From: Streptomyces sp. NBC_00236
Lineage (GTDB): Bacteria; Actinomycetota; Actinomycetes; Streptomycetales; Streptomycetaceae
NCBI RefSeq assembly: GCF_036195045.1
Contig: NZ_CP108100.1
Coordinates: 6,262,001 to 6,326,000, forward strand
Length of the DNA stretch: 64,000 bases
Reading direction: 5' to 3'
Positions 17,563 to 25,671 of this stretch are shown here, piece by piece; the first letter of the stretch is position 1; each line of letters starts with the position of its first letter. Position numbers and translations under genes: made by a program. The notes beneath the pieces were generated by a model, which ran no database searches, was not told where the DNA came from, and saw only the letters and a program-made list of their open reading frames with translations.

Positions 17563-18108
17563 ATGAGCGAGCGAAGCGCCCTGCGAAGGCGTATACGCGT
17601 GTGGTTGGCCGTCTTCATCGTGTGTCTGGTTCTGAGCGGGCTGACCGCCTTCCCGCTCGTTCACGAACTGCGCTGGGCCGAGGACCTGCTGAGCTCCTCG
17701 GCCTCGCCCGTGCCCGAGCACTTCCCGGCCCTGATGGAATGGATCAGCCGTGTCCGCACCGGCATCGACACGGCCGATGCCGAGTACCCGTTCGTGCTCT
17801 ACGGCACCGACTGGCTGGCCTTCGCGCATCTCGTGATCGCGGTCGCCTTCTACGGTCCGTACCGCGATCCGGTCCGCAACATCTGGGTCATCGAGTTCGG
17901 CATGATCGCCTGTGCCGGGATCATCCCGCTCGCCCTGATCTGCGGACCGATCCGCGACATCCCCTTCTGGTGGTCGGTCATCGACATGTCCTTCGGGGTC
18001 TTCGGGGTGATCCCGCTGCTGATCGTGCACCGCAAGATCAAGCGGCTGGAGGCGATGGGGAGGACACCGGAGCCGGCGCCTGCCGCGGCGCCCGCCCCGG
18101 CGGCCTGA
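17563..18108 (+). CDS. small integral membrane protein of unknown function
   Basis: An unrecognised 181-residue protein with about four hydrophobic segments: VWLAVFIVCLVLSGLTAF, WLAFAHLVIAVAFYG, VIEFGMIACAGIIPLALICG and SVIDMSFGVFGVIPLLIVH. The N-terminus is basic (RSALRRRIRVW), and the C-terminus is an Ala/Pro tail. The segment between the first and second helices may face outside and contains SSSASPVPEHFPALMEWI. It follows the orphan binding-protein gene by 53 bp in the same direction and could be cotranscribed; that alone does not give a function. Confidence 0.72.
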   Translation: MSERSALRRRIRVWLAVFIVCLVLSGLTAFPLVHELRWAEDLLSSSASPVPEHFPALMEWISRVRTGIDTADAEYPFVLYGTDWLAFAHLVIAVAFYGPYRDPVRNIWVIEFGMIACAGIIPLALICGPIRDIPFWWSVIDMSFGVFGVIPLLIVHRKIKRLEAMGRTPEPAPAAAPAPAA

Positions 18109-18247
18109 GTCACCTGCCCGTCGGGGCGCCGGAGGCGGCCACCAGGATGTCCGGCGCCGTGGGAAGCGCGATGAGGTGGCCGACCGTTCCGGGACCGGCC
18201 CGCCCTGCTCGCGCGGTGATGTCGCGTAGGCGCGTCGGGCGGCGCCG

Positions 18248-19054
18248 TCAGGGCTTCCGCGCCACCGCGCCGAACTGGGCGACCTCCGGTCCGGCCGGGC
18301 CGGGACCGGGGCGCCAGCGCGCGCACGAGACGATGCCCGGATCGAGGATGTCCAGCCCGTCCAGGAACGCGGCGAACTCGAAACGGCCGCGGGCGGTGAT
18401 CGGGGGAGTGGCGTTCTCGTTCCAGAACCGCATCGCCGCCTCGTTGCCCTCGCCGCCCAGCTCCAGGGTGGGGTGGGTGAGGACCAGGTAACTGCCGGAG
18501 GGCACCGCGGCCATCAACTGCCGGACGATCCGCAGCGCCTCGTCCGTGTCGAGGACGAAGTTCAGGATGCCCAGCAGCATGACCGCGACCGGGCGCTCCA
18601 GATCGAGGGTGGGCTCCGCGGCCCGCAGGATCCGGTCCGGGTGACGGGCGTCCGCGTCGATGTACTCGGTCGCGCCCTCCGGCGAACTGGTCAGCAGTGA
18701 GCGGGCGTGCGCCAGGACGATCGGGTCGTGGTCGACATAGACGACGCGGGCGTCGGGCGCGGTGTGCTGGGCCACCTCATGGGTGTTGTCCGCCGTCGGC
18801 AGGCCGGTGCCTATGTCCAGGAACTGGCCGATGCCCGCGTCGCCGGCCAGATGCCGCACCACCCGGCCGAGGAACGCCCGGTCGGCCCGGGCCACTTCGC
18901 CGATGCTCGGATACATGCCGGTGACCTGGTCACCGACCGTACGGTCCACCGGGAAGTGATCCTTGCCGCCGAGCCAGTAGTTCCACACGCGGGCGTTGTG
19001 GGCGACGTCGGAACGGACGGGGGCGGGGAGGGAATTGCTGCGGGGGGCGGTCAC
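18248..19054 (-). CDS. SAM-dependent methyltransferase of the DUF574 type
   Basis: A 268-residue putative methyltransferase of the family abundant in Streptomyces. It has the N-terminal ARVWNYWLGGKDHFPVDR segment, a motif I glycine stretch FLDIGTGLPTADNTHEVA for SAM binding, and the acidic motif II VVYVDHDPIVLAHA. It also has DADARHPDRIL and the VMLLGILNFVLD region. Substrates for this family are mostly unknown. GTG 19054 is selected because AAGGAG lies 6 bp upstream. It stands alone on the minus strand between a membrane protein gene and a GDPD gene. Confidence 0.85.
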   Translation of the reverse strand: MTAPRSNSLPAPVRSDVAHNARVWNYWLGGKDHFPVDRTVGDQVTGMYPSIGEVARADRAFLGRVVRHLAGDAGIGQFLDIGTGLPTADNTHEVAQHTAPDARVVYVDHDPIVLAHARSLLTSSPEGATEYIDADARHPDRILRAAEPTLDLERPVAVMLLGILNFVLDTDEALRIVRQLMAAVPSGSYLVLTHPTLELGGEGNEAAMRFWNENATPPITARGRFEFAAFLDGLDILDPGIVSCARWRPGPGPAGPEVAQFGAVARKP

Positions 19055-19119
19055 GTCTGGCTCCTTGGCGCCGGGCCTGGCATCAGGACGATGAGGTCCC
19101 GTCCATGATGCCGGACCGG

Positions 19120-19848
19120 TCAAGATCCCTGAGGCGTGCTGGAGTTGAGGATCACCTTGTGCAGGACGTCGATGCGGTTGGTGGTGATGGAGTCCACGCC
19201 CTGCCGGATCAGCCGGCGCATCGTGCGGCCGGTGTCCGCCGTCCACGCCGACACCAGCAGCCCGTCACGGTGGTTGCGGTCCGTCAGTTCCCGGCTCACC
19301 AGGCCGAACCGGTAGTTCAGCCAGCGGGGCCGTACGGCTTCCAGCAGCGCCGCCCGGGGCGGGGCCAGTGTCGTCCAGGTCATCGCGATCTCGGCGGACG
19401 GGTCGGCGGTCCGTACCCGCAGCATCGCCTCGGGCCCCGCGCAGTAGTAGGCGCGCTCACCGGCCCCGCACTCACGGACCACGCCGACGGTCCTGCGGAC
19501 GGAATCGGCCGTGGACCCGGGCAGATCGAGCATGAGGCGGTGCGCCCCGGCGACGAGCAACGCCTCGCGCAGGGTGGGCACCGCGCCCTCCGTCCGCTCG
19601 GTCAGCTCCTGGTGCGTGAGCCGGTCCAGCCGCACGTCATGACCCCACAGCCGCTCCAGCGTGGCGTCGTGCAGCAGGACCGGTACGCCGTCGCGGGTGA
19701 TCCGGACGTCGATCTCGACCGCGTCCGCCCCCCGTTCGAGGGCGGAGCGGATCGAGAGGAGGGTGTTCTCGCGGACGCGGTAGGGATCTCCGCGGTGCGC
19801 GACGGCGGTGACAGGGGCGACAGGGGTGACAGGGGTGACAGTGGCCAT
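19120..19848 (-). CDS. glycerophosphodiester phosphodiesterase
   Basis: A GDPD/UgpQ-like enzyme of 242 residues that hydrolyses glycerophosphodiesters to glycerol 3-phosphate and an alcohol. It has the family motifs AHRGD (17-21), RENTLLS (26-32), the metal-binding VEIDVRITRDGVPVLLHD and later LMLDLPG and DGLLVSAWTAD. There is no signal peptide, so it is probably cytosolic. The first 15 residues are a Thr/Pro/Val repeat encoded by short GTGACAGGGG-like repeats, so a later start is possible. It lies 24 bp downstream of the deaminase gene on the same strand and may be cotranscribed. Confidence 0.88.
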   Translation of the reverse strand: MATVTPVTPVAPVTAVAHRGDPYRVRENTLLSIRSALERGADAVEIDVRITRDGVPVLLHDATLERLWGHDVRLDRLTHQELTERTEGAVPTLREALLVAGAHRLMLDLPGSTADSVRRTVGVVRECGAGERAYYCAGPEAMLRVRTADPSAEIAMTWTTLAPPRAALLEAVRPRWLNYRFGLVSRELTDRNHRDGLLVSAWTADTGRTMRRLIRQGVDSITTNRIDVLHKVILNSSTPQGS

Positions 19849-19872
19849 GGGGCCATTGTCACCACCGAGGGG

Positions 19873-20907
19873 TCACCGCCCGGTGTGCTCCAGCCAGTCC
19901 GTCGTGTACGTGTCGATCTCGGCGGCCAGCGTGCGCTTGCCGGCCGCGTCGAGGAAGGACGCCTCGACGGCGTTCTTCGCGAGCGCCGCGAGACCCCGCT
20001 CGTCGAGGTCCAGGAGGCGGGCCGCCACCCCGTACTCACTGTTGAGGTCGGTACCGAACATCGGCGGGTCGTCGCTGTTGATGGTGACCAGGACACCGGC
20101 CTCCACCATCTCCTTCACCGGGTGCTGCTCGATGTCCGTGACCGCCCTGGTCGCGAAGTTGGAGGTGGGGCACACCTCCAGTGCGATGCGGTGCTCGGCG
20201 AGATGGGCCAGCAGCTTCGGGTCGCGGACCGAACTGGTGCCGTGGCCGATGCGCTCGGCCCGCAGCGAGGTCAGCGCGTCCCAGATCGTCTGCGGTCCCG
20301 TGGTCTCCCCGGCGTGCGGCACGGAGTGCAGGCCCTCGGCGATCGCCCGGTCGAAGTAGGGCTTGAACTGCGGGCGGTCCACGCCGATCTCCGGGCCGCC
20401 GAGGCCGAAGGAGACGAGCCCCTCCGGCCGCAGGTCCACGGCGAGTCGGGTGGTCTCCTCGGCGGCCTCCAGGCCTGCCTCGCCCGGAATGTCGAAGCAC
20501 CAGCGCAGGACGACTCCGAGCTCGGACTCGGCGGCCTTGCGCGCGTCCTCGATGGCCTCCATGAAGGCCTGCTCGGGGATGCCGCGGCGGGTGGAGGAGA
20601 AGGGGGTGACGGTCAGTTCCGCGTATCGGATGTTCTGCCGCGCCATGTCCCGGGCGACCTCGAACGTCAGCAGCCGGACGTCCTCCGGGGTGCGGATCAG
20701 GTCCACGACCGAGAGGTACACCTCGATGAAGTGGCCGAAGTCGGTGAAGGAGAAGTAGTCGGCCAGCGCCTCCGGGGCGGTGGGGACCTTGGAGTCGGGG
20801 TGGTGCGCGGCCAGTTCGGCGACGATGCGGGGCGAGGCCGAGCCGACATGGTGCACATGGAGCTCGGCCTTGGGCAGCCCCGCGATGAAGGGGTGCAGAT
20901 CGGTCAT
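19873..20907 (-). CDS. adenosine-deaminase-family protein, probably aminofutalosine deaminase
   Basis: A 344-residue zinc-dependent deaminase. Metal and catalytic residues are present: HVH at 17-19, HAGE with H198 and E201, GHGTS with H222, and SDDPP with D279/D280. The N-terminal motif reads ELHVHHVGSAS where ordinary adenosine deaminases have ELHxHLxG. As I recall, Streptomyces proteins of this subgroup (Sav2595 and its S. coelicolor counterpart) deaminate 6-amino-6-deoxyfutalosine in menaquinone synthesis and were earlier mis-annotated as adenosine deaminases. The start ATG 20907 has GGAGG 5 bp upstream. Fold and chemistry are firm; the substrate is inferred from family knowledge. Confidence 0.85.
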   Translation of the reverse strand: MTDLHPFIAGLPKAELHVHHVGSASPRIVAELAAHHPDSKVPTAPEALADYFSFTDFGHFIEVYLSVVDLIRTPEDVRLLTFEVARDMARQNIRYAELTVTPFSSTRRGIPEQAFMEAIEDARKAAESELGVVLRWCFDIPGEAGLEAAEETTRLAVDLRPEGLVSFGLGGPEIGVDRPQFKPYFDRAIAEGLHSVPHAGETTGPQTIWDALTSLRAERIGHGTSSVRDPKLLAHLAEHRIALEVCPTSNFATRAVTDIEQHPVKEMVEAGVLVTINSDDPPMFGTDLNSEYGVAARLLDLDERGLAALAKNAVEASFLDAAGKRTLAAEIDTYTTDWLEHTGR

Positions 20908-21026
20908 CGGATCCTCCGGGGGCAGTGGTGGTGCGGGCCCGGTACGTCGGGGAACCGGGCAGGGGACGGGAGTCATCGTAGGACGGGGTGGCCCGTAGCA
21001 TGACGGCATTACGATGGGGGAGGCCC

Positions 21027-21791
21027 ATGTCAGACAGCTCAGAACGGCCCGCGGACGGGTCCGCGCCGCGCGATCCGTGGGCTCCGCCGGACGCCAAGGT
21101 GCCGTTGGACAAGAACACCGGCGACACCCGTCCGCAGACGGACGCGGGCACCGGGAATCCGGGCCCGCCGCCCGTGCACGATCAGCAGACGGTCACGTCG
21201 ATGCCGAACTCCGGGACGGGCCCGATACCCACGGCCGGTTTCGGCCCGCCCGGCCAGGGACAGCCGGCCGGCCCCTGGCAGGACCCGGGGACGGTGCCGC
21301 CACCGCCGGTCGGACCGAACGGTCCCGGTCAGGCGGCCCCGCCGCCCGCGGGACAGTACGGCTACCCGGCTCCGCCGCAGTACGGCTACCCGGTCCCACC
21401 GGCCCCGCAGTACGGCGGCTACCCGGGCTACGGCGGCCAGCCGGCGTGGGGTGCCGGGCCCTCCAACGGCATGGGCACGGCGTCGATGGTGCTGGGAATC
21501 CTCGCTGTCTGCCTGTTCTGCATCTACGGCATCCCCAGTCTCGTCCTGGGCACGCTCGCGCTGATCTTCGGCATCATCGGCCGCAAGCGGGCCGCGCGCG
21601 GGGAGGCGGACAACGCCGGCCAGGCGCTGGCCGGGCTCATCCTGGGGTCCATCGGCATCGCCATCGGCGTCATCATCATCGGTGGCCTCATCTGGCTCTT
21701 CGCGACGCACGCGGACGAGTTCGACGACGACACCACGTACAGCGACGACAACACCTACGGGACCTCCCTCGTCATCGAGGATGCGCGGTGA
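21027..21791 (+). CDS. Pro/Gly/Tyr-rich DUF4190-type membrane protein
   Basis: A 254-residue protein. The first 150 residues are low complexity, rich in Pro, Gly, Gln and Tyr, with repeats such as QYGYPAPPQYGYP and QYGGYPGYGG, and are probably disordered and cytosolic. Two hydrophobic segments follow (MVLGILAVCLFCIYGIPSLV and LAGLILGSIGIAIGVIIIGG) around a basic GRKRAARGEADNAGQ loop, the pattern of DUF4190. A short acidic tail (DEFDDDTTYSDDN) ends it. The ATG has a GGGGGAGG ribosome binding site. Function is unknown; it is divergent from the deaminase gene. Confidence 0.82.
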   Translation: MSDSSERPADGSAPRDPWAPPDAKVPLDKNTGDTRPQTDAGTGNPGPPPVHDQQTVTSMPNSGTGPIPTAGFGPPGQGQPAGPWQDPGTVPPPPVGPNGPGQAAPPPAGQYGYPAPPQYGYPVPPAPQYGGYPGYGGQPAWGAGPSNGMGTASMVLGILAVCLFCIYGIPSLVLGTLALIFGIIGRKRAARGEADNAGQALAGLILGSIGIAIGVIIIGGLIWLFATHADEFDDDTTYSDDNTYGTSLVIEDAR

Positions 21792-21859
21792 CGTTCCCGG
21801 TCGTCACGGGCGCGCGATGACGTCCTTCGTCGTCGAGGGCGTGTAACGGCATTTCCGGC

Positions 21860-21958
21860 CCTGGGCAGTGCACGGTGAGCGGCCAGGAACCCGGTCCTGG
21901 GCAGTGCACGGTGAGCGGCCAGGAACCCGGTCCTGGGCAGTGCACGGTGAGCGGCCAG
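21860..21958. repeat. tandem 36-bp direct repeat, 2.8 copies
   Basis: Two identical 36-bp copies (21860-21895 and 21896-21931) and a third that is identical for 27 bp (21932-21958) begin CCTGGGCAGTGCACGGTGAG. Each contains the palindrome GTGCAC. The tract lies in the space between two convergent genes, 68 bp after the DUF4190 gene, and just before a strong terminator. It does not look coding in either direction. Confidence 0.9.
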
Positions 21959-21963
21959 AAAAC

Positions 21964-22006
21964 GGGGCCCGCGGGGGGTGTGGAGCACGTGCCCCCCGCG
22001 GGCCCC
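21964..22006. terminator. bidirectional terminator hairpin
   Basis: A perfect 15-bp stem of G and C (arms 21964-21978 and 21992-22006, 13-nt loop) is followed by TTT on the plus strand. It sits between the convergent DUF4190 and NADAR genes and ends 2 bp before the NADAR stop codon, so it can serve both. Confidence 0.85.
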
Positions 22007-22008
22007 TT

Positions 22009-22614
22009 TCATATGCCGTCCGTGCCGTCCGCACCGTCCCGCAGCGCGGCCCGTGCCTCCATCAGCGCGAACCCCAGCAGATTCAGGCCCCGCCACGTCG
22101 CCGGGTCCTCCGCGCGCGGGTCGTCCGCCGCGAGACCGATGCCCCAGATCCGGTCCATCGGGCTCGCCTCGACCAGTACCCGGTCGCCCGTGCCCAGCAG
22201 GAATCCGCCCAGCTCCGCGTGCTGGCCGAACTTGTGGACGCTGCCCGCGACCACCAGCCCGAACCGCTCGCGCTCCCAGACGTCCCCGTCGAAGTCGCGG
22301 ACCAGCCGGCCCGCCTTCTTCGCCTCCGCCGGGGTCCTGGCCGCCAGCGCCCGCTCCGCGGCCTCCGCGTCACCGAACAGCCTCGCCTTGCCGGCCATCA
22401 TCCAGTGCTCGGCCGACGCGTACGTCACCCCGTCGACCGTGAACGGCGAGGGCCACCACTGACTGAGGCAACTCGCACCGATCCGGCCGTCCGGGCGCGG
22501 CCGGTGCCCCCAGAACAGCAGGTACTTCACTCTGTCGCCCTCGGCCGCACGTGACACGAGCCCGCCGACATCCCGGACATCCCCGATGTGGTCCATGACA
22601 GGCGAGTCTGGCAT
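22009..22614 (-). CDS. NADAR-family protein (YbiA-like N-glycosidase fold)
   Basis: About 201 residues with the NADAR pattern: YLLFWGHRPRPDGRIGASCLSQWWPSPFTVDGVTYASAEHWMMAGKARLFGD region (roughly residues 30-80), then RLVRDFDGDVWERERFGLV, FLLGTGDRVLVEASPMDRIWGIGL and a C-terminal WRGLNLLGFALMEAR. Known members cleave N-glycosidic bonds, for example in riboflavin intermediates or ADP-ribosylated nucleobases. The start is uncertain: ATG 22614 is used, ATG 22596 is the alternative, and neither has a clear ribosome binding site. It is monocistronic and not next to rib or toxin genes. Confidence 0.85.
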   Translation of the reverse strand: MPDSPVMDHIGDVRDVGGLVSRAAEGDRVKYLLFWGHRPRPDGRIGASCLSQWWPSPFTVDGVTYASAEHWMMAGKARLFGDAEAAERALAARTPAEAKKAGRLVRDFDGDVWERERFGLVVAGSVHKFGQHAELGGFLLGTGDRVLVEASPMDRIWGIGLAADDPRAEDPATWRGLNLLGFALMEARAALRDGADGTDGI

Positions 22615-22692
22615 CCGCCACTGACACTCCGTACGCGGAAGTCCGTACCGACGCGACACATGGTCGACAGATTCCGTCGCGTAACCAAAAGG

Positions 22693-22713
22693 CAACAACG
22701 GAATCACTTGTTG
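22693..22713. promoter_or_regulatory. inverted repeat upstream of the second aldehyde dehydrogenase
   Basis: CAACAA-N9-TTGTTG forms a 21-bp hyphenated inverted repeat about 90 bp before the dehydrogenase start, in the divergent spacer with the NADAR gene. It is AT-richer than its surroundings and is a candidate operator. The regulator is unknown. Confidence 0.4.
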
Positions 22714-22802
22714 GGCTCGGTCTCCTCTGTCAGGATCGGCACTCAAATCGAGCAGAAGCTACGCCGCCCCCGGTCTGCGGGGCAGCGGCGGAGGAGAGCG
22801 TG

Positions 22803-24317
22803 ATGGGCAACAGCTTCCAGGTGCAGGACCGTTTTGCGGACGGCGCTCAGTACATCGGCGGAAGGCTGCGGGCCGGCACATCAGGACGGAGCCACGAGGT
22901 GGTGAATCCGGCCACCGGCGACACCGTCTACACCTACGAGCTGGCCGGAACCGCCGACGTGGACGCGGCCGTCACCGCGGCGCGCGAGGCGTTCCCCGGC
23001 TGGTCCGGAGCCACCCCGGCCGAGCGCTCCGAGGCGATGCACCGCTTCGCCGCCGTACTCGCCGAGCAGGCGGACGACTTCGCGTACGCGGAGTCCCTCC
23101 AGTGCGGCAAGCCGGTCAAGCTCTCCACCGAGTTCGACGTTCCCGGGACGGTCGACAACACCTCCTTCTTCGCGGGCGCCGCCCGTCACCTGGAGGGGAA
23201 GTCGGCCGCCGAGTACGACGGAGACCACACCTCGTACGTACGGCGTGAGGCGATCGGTGTCATCGGCTCCATCGCCCCCTGGAACTACCCGCTCCAGATG
23301 GCCGCCTGGAAGGTCCTCCCGGCCATCGCCGCCGGTAACACCATCGTGCTCAAGCCTGCCGAGATCACCCCGTTGACCTCGCTGATGTTCGCGCAGGCGG
23401 CCACCGAGGCGGGCATCCCGGACGGCGTGATCAACATCGTCACCGGCGCCGGAAAGGACGCGGGGGAGCACCTCGTCGGCCACCCCGACGTCGTGATGAC
23501 CTCCTTCACCGGCTCCACCGCCGTCGGCAAGCGCGTCGCGGAGATCGCCACCTCCACCGTCAAGCGCCTCCACCTCGAACTCGGCGGCAAGGCCCCCTTT
23601 GTGGTCTTCGACGACGCCGACCTGGAGGCCGCGGTCAACGGGGCCGTCGCCGGCTCCCTCATCAACACCGGTCAGGACTGCACGGCGGCCACCCGCGCCT
23701 ACGTCCAGCGCCCGCTCTACGACGCCTTCGTCCAGGGCGTCGCCGCGCTGATGGAGACGGTCCGCCTCGGTGACCCGTTCGACCCGAAGACCGACCTCGG
23801 CCCGCTGATCAGCCACGCCCAGCGCGACCGGGTCGCCGGCTTCGTCGAGCGTGCCCGTGCCTACGCCACCGTCGTCACCGGCGGCGAGGCCCCCGGCGGT
23901 GCACTGGCGGACGGCGCCTACTACCGGCCGACCCTGGTCGCCGGGGCTGCCCAGGAGAGCGAGATCGTCCAGGCAGAGATCTTCGGCCCGGTCCTGGTCG
24001 TGCTGCCCTTCGACACCGACGACGAGGGCATCGCCCTCGCCAACGACACCCCGTACGGACTCGCGGCCTCCGCCTGGACCCGCGACCTGTACCGGGCCAA
24101 TCGCGCCACCCGCGAGATCAAGGCGGGCTGCGTGTGGATCAACGACCACATCCCGATCATCAGCGAGATGCCGCACGGCGGCTACAAGGCCAGCGGCTTC
24201 GGCAAGGACATGTCGTCGTACTCCTTCGAGGAGTACACGCAGGTCAAGCACGTCATGTACGACAACACCGCGGTCGCCCGGAAGGACTGGCACCGCACGA
24301 TCTTCGGGGACCGATAA
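22803..24317 (+). CDS. gamma-aminobutyraldehyde-type aldehyde dehydrogenase (copy 2)
   Basis: A 504-residue aldehyde dehydrogenase related to the one at 14707-16146. It shows catalytic Asn161 (PWNYP), general base Glu259 (LHLELGGKAPF) and nucleophile Cys293 (NTGQDCTAATR). Compared with copy 1 it has a longer N-terminus and an extra 20-residue C-terminal tail (NTAVARKDWHRTIFGDR). ATG 22803 is chosen because GGAGGAG lies 6 bp upstream. It heads an apparent operon with potD, potA, potB, potC and an FAD oxidase, so the likely substrate is 4-aminobutanal or gamma-glutamyl-4-aminobutanal from putrescine. Confidence 0.92.
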   Translation: MGNSFQVQDRFADGAQYIGGRLRAGTSGRSHEVVNPATGDTVYTYELAGTADVDAAVTAAREAFPGWSGATPAERSEAMHRFAAVLAEQADDFAYAESLQCGKPVKLSTEFDVPGTVDNTSFFAGAARHLEGKSAAEYDGDHTSYVRREAIGVIGSIAPWNYPLQMAAWKVLPAIAAGNTIVLKPAEITPLTSLMFAQAATEAGIPDGVINIVTGAGKDAGEHLVGHPDVVMTSFTGSTAVGKRVAEIATSTVKRLHLELGGKAPFVVFDDADLEAAVNGAVAGSLINTGQDCTAATRAYVQRPLYDAFVQGVAALMETVRLGDPFDPKTDLGPLISHAQRDRVAGFVERARAYATVVTGGEAPGGALADGAYYRPTLVAGAAQESEIVQAEIFGPVLVVLPFDTDDEGIALANDTPYGLAASAWTRDLYRANRATREIKAGCVWINDHIPIISEMPHGGYKASGFGKDMSSYSFEEYTQVKHVMYDNTAVARKDWHRTIFGDR

Positions 24318-24360
24318 CCCGGCCGGTCCGGCCGCATACCCACCCGAAAGGGCAACGCGT

Positions 24361-25611
24361 ATGGAGCAGTACGAGCCCGAGCGACTCTCGGCAGCCCAGC
24401 TGGCCGCGATGCGCCGGAGTCTGACCAACGGCAGGGGAGCCCTCACCCGCCGATCGCTGCTGCGCGCCTCAGGCATGGGCGCCCTCGCGATCGGCGGTCT
24501 GGGGACGCTGAGCGCCTGCGGCATCCCGCCCGCCAAACGCGAGGGCGACGCGGCTGCGGCCTCGGACGACCACTCGGCCAAGGAGAAGCAGGTCAACTTC
24601 TCCAACTGGACCGAGTACATGGACGTCAGCGAGGACGAGAAACACCGGCCCACCCTGGACGCGTTCACCGAACGCACCGGGATCAAGGTGAAGTACACCG
24701 AGGACATCAACGACAACGTCGAGTTCTTCGGGAAGATCAAACCGCAGCTCGCGGCCGGCCAGGACACCGGCCGTGACCTGATCATCGTCACCGACTGGCT
24801 GGCCGCCCGCATCATCCGGCTCGGCTGGGCCCAGAAGCTCGACCCGGCGAACCTGCCGCACGCGTTCGCCAACCTCTCATCGCAGTTCCGCACCCCCGAC
24901 TGGGACCCGGGCCGCTCCTACTCCTACCCCTGGACCGGCATCCCGACCGTCATCGCGTACAACTCCAAGGCGACCGGCGGCCGCAAGGTCGACTCCGTGA
25001 CGCAGCTGCTCGACGACCCCACCCTCAAGGGCCGGGTCGCGTTCCTCTCCGAGATGCGCGACTCCGTCGGGATGACCCTGCTCGACATGGGCAAGGACCC
25101 GGGCAAGTTCACCGACGCCGACTACGACGCCGCGATAGGCCGGATGCAGAAGGGCGTCGACAAGAACCAGATACGCCGCTTCACGGGCAACGACTACACC
25201 GCCGACCTCGACAAGGGCGACATCGCCGCCTGTGTCGCCTGGGCCGGTGACATCATCCAGCTTCAGGCCGGTAACCCGGACATCAAGTTCGCCATCCCGG
25301 CCGCCGGATACATCACCTCCAGCGACAACATGCTGGTCCCGGCGAAGGCCCGGCACAAGACCAACGCCGAGAAGCTCATGGACTACTACTACGAGCCCCC
25401 GGTCGCCGCCCAGCTCGCCGCGTACATCAACTACGTCTGCCCGGTCGACGGGGTCCGCGAGGAACTCGCCAGGATCGACAAGGCGATGGCCGCCAACACG
25501 CTGATCCTCCCGGACAAGGCGATGGCCGCCCGGTCGCACGCCTTCCGCTCCCTGACCGCCGAGGAAGAGACGGCGTACGAGGAGAAGTTCGCCAAGCTCA
25601 TCGGCGCCTGA
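24361..25611 (+). CDS. potD: spermidine/putrescine ABC transporter substrate-binding lipoprotein
   Basis: A 416-residue polyamine-binding protein. A long cytosolic leader precedes a twin-arginine-like TRRSLLRASG and lipobox LSAC (Cys53), suggesting Tat export and lipid anchoring. Mature-domain segments match PotD/PotF: FSNWTEYMDVSEDE, RTGIKVKYTEDINDN, RDLIIVTDWLAARII, SYPWTGIPTVIAYN, RRFTGNDYTADLDKGDIAAC and YYYEPPVAAQLAAYINYVCPV. It is encoded directly upstream of potA-potB-potC, which supports the assignment. It is similar throughout to the orphan binding protein at 16322-17509. Confidence 0.93.
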   Translation: MEQYEPERLSAAQLAAMRRSLTNGRGALTRRSLLRASGMGALAIGGLGTLSACGIPPAKREGDAAAASDDHSAKEKQVNFSNWTEYMDVSEDEKHRPTLDAFTERTGIKVKYTEDINDNVEFFGKIKPQLAAGQDTGRDLIIVTDWLAARIIRLGWAQKLDPANLPHAFANLSSQFRTPDWDPGRSYSYPWTGIPTVIAYNSKATGGRKVDSVTQLLDDPTLKGRVAFLSEMRDSVGMTLLDMGKDPGKFTDADYDAAIGRMQKGVDKNQIRRFTGNDYTADLDKGDIAACVAWAGDIIQLQAGNPDIKFAIPAAGYITSSDNMLVPAKARHKTNAEKLMDYYYEPPVAAQLAAYINYVCPVDGVREELARIDKAMAANTLILPDKAMAARSHAFRSLTAEEETAYEEKFAKLIGA

Positions 25612-25671
25612 CCGCCAACGCCACGCCCTTCCTCCCCTGATCTCCCTCTGACACCACTGGGACTGCGATCC

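Noticed and set aside
19804..19846. short GACAGGGG-type repeats as a regulatory element
   Set aside because: They lie inside the first codons of the GDPD gene and encode its Thr/Pro/Val start; coding slippage is a sufficient explanation.
21860..21958. CRISPR array
   Set aside because: The repeats abut directly with no spacers and no cas genes are nearby.
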